Shown piece after piece: positions 63,827 to 64,000 of a stretch of 64,000 nucleotides of DNA. This DNA is from Muricauda sp. SCSIO 64092 (GTDB lineage: Bacteria; Bacteroidota; Bacteroidia; Flavobacteriales; Flavobacteriaceae). The notes under the pieces are model-generated. The model did no database searches, had not been told where the DNA came from, and worked only from the letters and a program-made list of their open reading frames with translations. Position 1 is the stretch's first letter. Each line of letters begins with the position of its first letter. Location: positions 4,047,001-4,111,000 of the forward strand of contig NZ_CP095413.1 in assembly GCF_023016285.1 (NCBI RefSeq), in the 5' to 3' direction. A program made the translations under genes and the position numbers.

Positions 63827-64000
63827 TTCGATACAATTTTTATCAACCAAAATCCGTCAAATTGAGTGGTTTTTCGCAATGAAATGAAGAAAAATTGTAT
63901 CGAAATTAGGATTTTGCAAGAAAATTACTTGCCTGCCTGCCCTGCAGCCGGCAGGCAGGTTTTTCGATACATTTTTGCTGTCGCAAAAACACTCAAAATG
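63827..64000. repeat. Composite palindromic intergenic repeat, cut by the window edge
   Basis: ttcgatacaattttt (63827-63841) is exactly complementary to 63890-63904. A third near-copy, ttcgatacattttt, begins at 63964. Between them, a 10-bp stem cctgcctgcc / ggcaggcagg (63932-63941 / 63950-63959) with an 8-nt loop. The stretch 63849-63905 read in reverse resembles 63964-64000, so two copies of one unit flank the GC-rich hairpin in opposite orientation. This looks like a REP/MITE-like family. Confidence 0.7.

Overview
This 64 kb window looks like chromosomal DNA from a member of the Bacteroidota, most likely a marine flavobacterium (Flavobacteriaceae). The pointers are lineage-typical genes (DUF5606 next to peptide deformylase, DUF6515, DUF4350/DUF4129/DUF58 modules, head-GIN proteins, a Type II NADH dehydrogenase with a C-terminal membrane segment, MiaE, Ppk1), the scarcity of Shine-Dalgarno sequences, and upstream boxes of the flavobacterial form TTG-N17-23-TAnnTTTG. 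The genus is not determined here. Most of the window is compact housekeeping sequence, with many genes touching or overlapping at their ends.

Layout. 1-6.9 kb: 3' end of ruvX, def, a DUF5606 gene, a reverse-strand hydroxypyruvate-isomerase-like gene, pyrG, yidC and an Arg-rich DUF6515-type protein. 6.9-13.6 kb: an accessory surface region with an AT-rich M57 zinc-protease lipoprotein and two fasciclin (FAS1) lipoproteins, the second carrying seven FAS1 domains, several of them encoded by near-identical 471-bp DNA repeats. 14-16.7 kb: mnmA, a nitronate-monooxygenase-like gene and a small exported protein. 16.7-23.5 kb: a reverse-strand operon SpoIIM-like / membrane protein / DUF4129 / DUF4350 / MoxR / DUF58, with a divergent RDD gene. 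23.5-31.4 kb: TRIC-type channel, cyclophilin lipoprotein and CoA pyrophosphatase whose start codons overlap head to head, an acyltransferase preceded by a 20-bp perfect inverted repeat, an ECF sigma factor with a membrane partner, an M20 amidohydrolase, Ndh and a small exported protein. 31.4-38.3 kb: xerD, two small outer-membrane-type proteins, aroQ, a DUF3817 gene, lpd, a DinB-like gene, two tandem msrB genes and a collagen-like lipoprotein.

38.5-45.2 kb: glgB and a GH31 alpha-glucosidase (alpha-glucan metabolism), an M48 metalloprotease and a UMF1-type MFS transporter. 45.2-48.9 kb: a reverse-strand operon of ECF sigma factor, anti-sigma-like protein, a DUF4097-like beta-repeat protein and two head-GIN (DUF2807) proteins, probably a self-regulated envelope module. 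49-54.9 kb: lon, cmk, a BON/LysM protein and rpsA. 54.88-56.60 kb: an apparently intact IS1182-family insertion sequence between rpsA and pyrR. 56.7-63.7 kb: pyrR-pyrB, a small STAS-like protein, a four-helix-bundle protein, RNase Z, pdxH, a SixA-like phosphatase, ppk1 and reverse-strand miaE. The right edge holds a composite palindromic intergenic repeat cut by the window end.

No rRNA, tRNA, CRISPR array or phage structural genes were recognised. I did not find a clear new defence or mobile system. The best candidates for undescribed biology are the FAS1 repeat array, the 163-bp inverted-repeat element before the acyltransferase, the edge repeat, the overlapping start codons at 24.9 kb and the sigma/adhesin operon.
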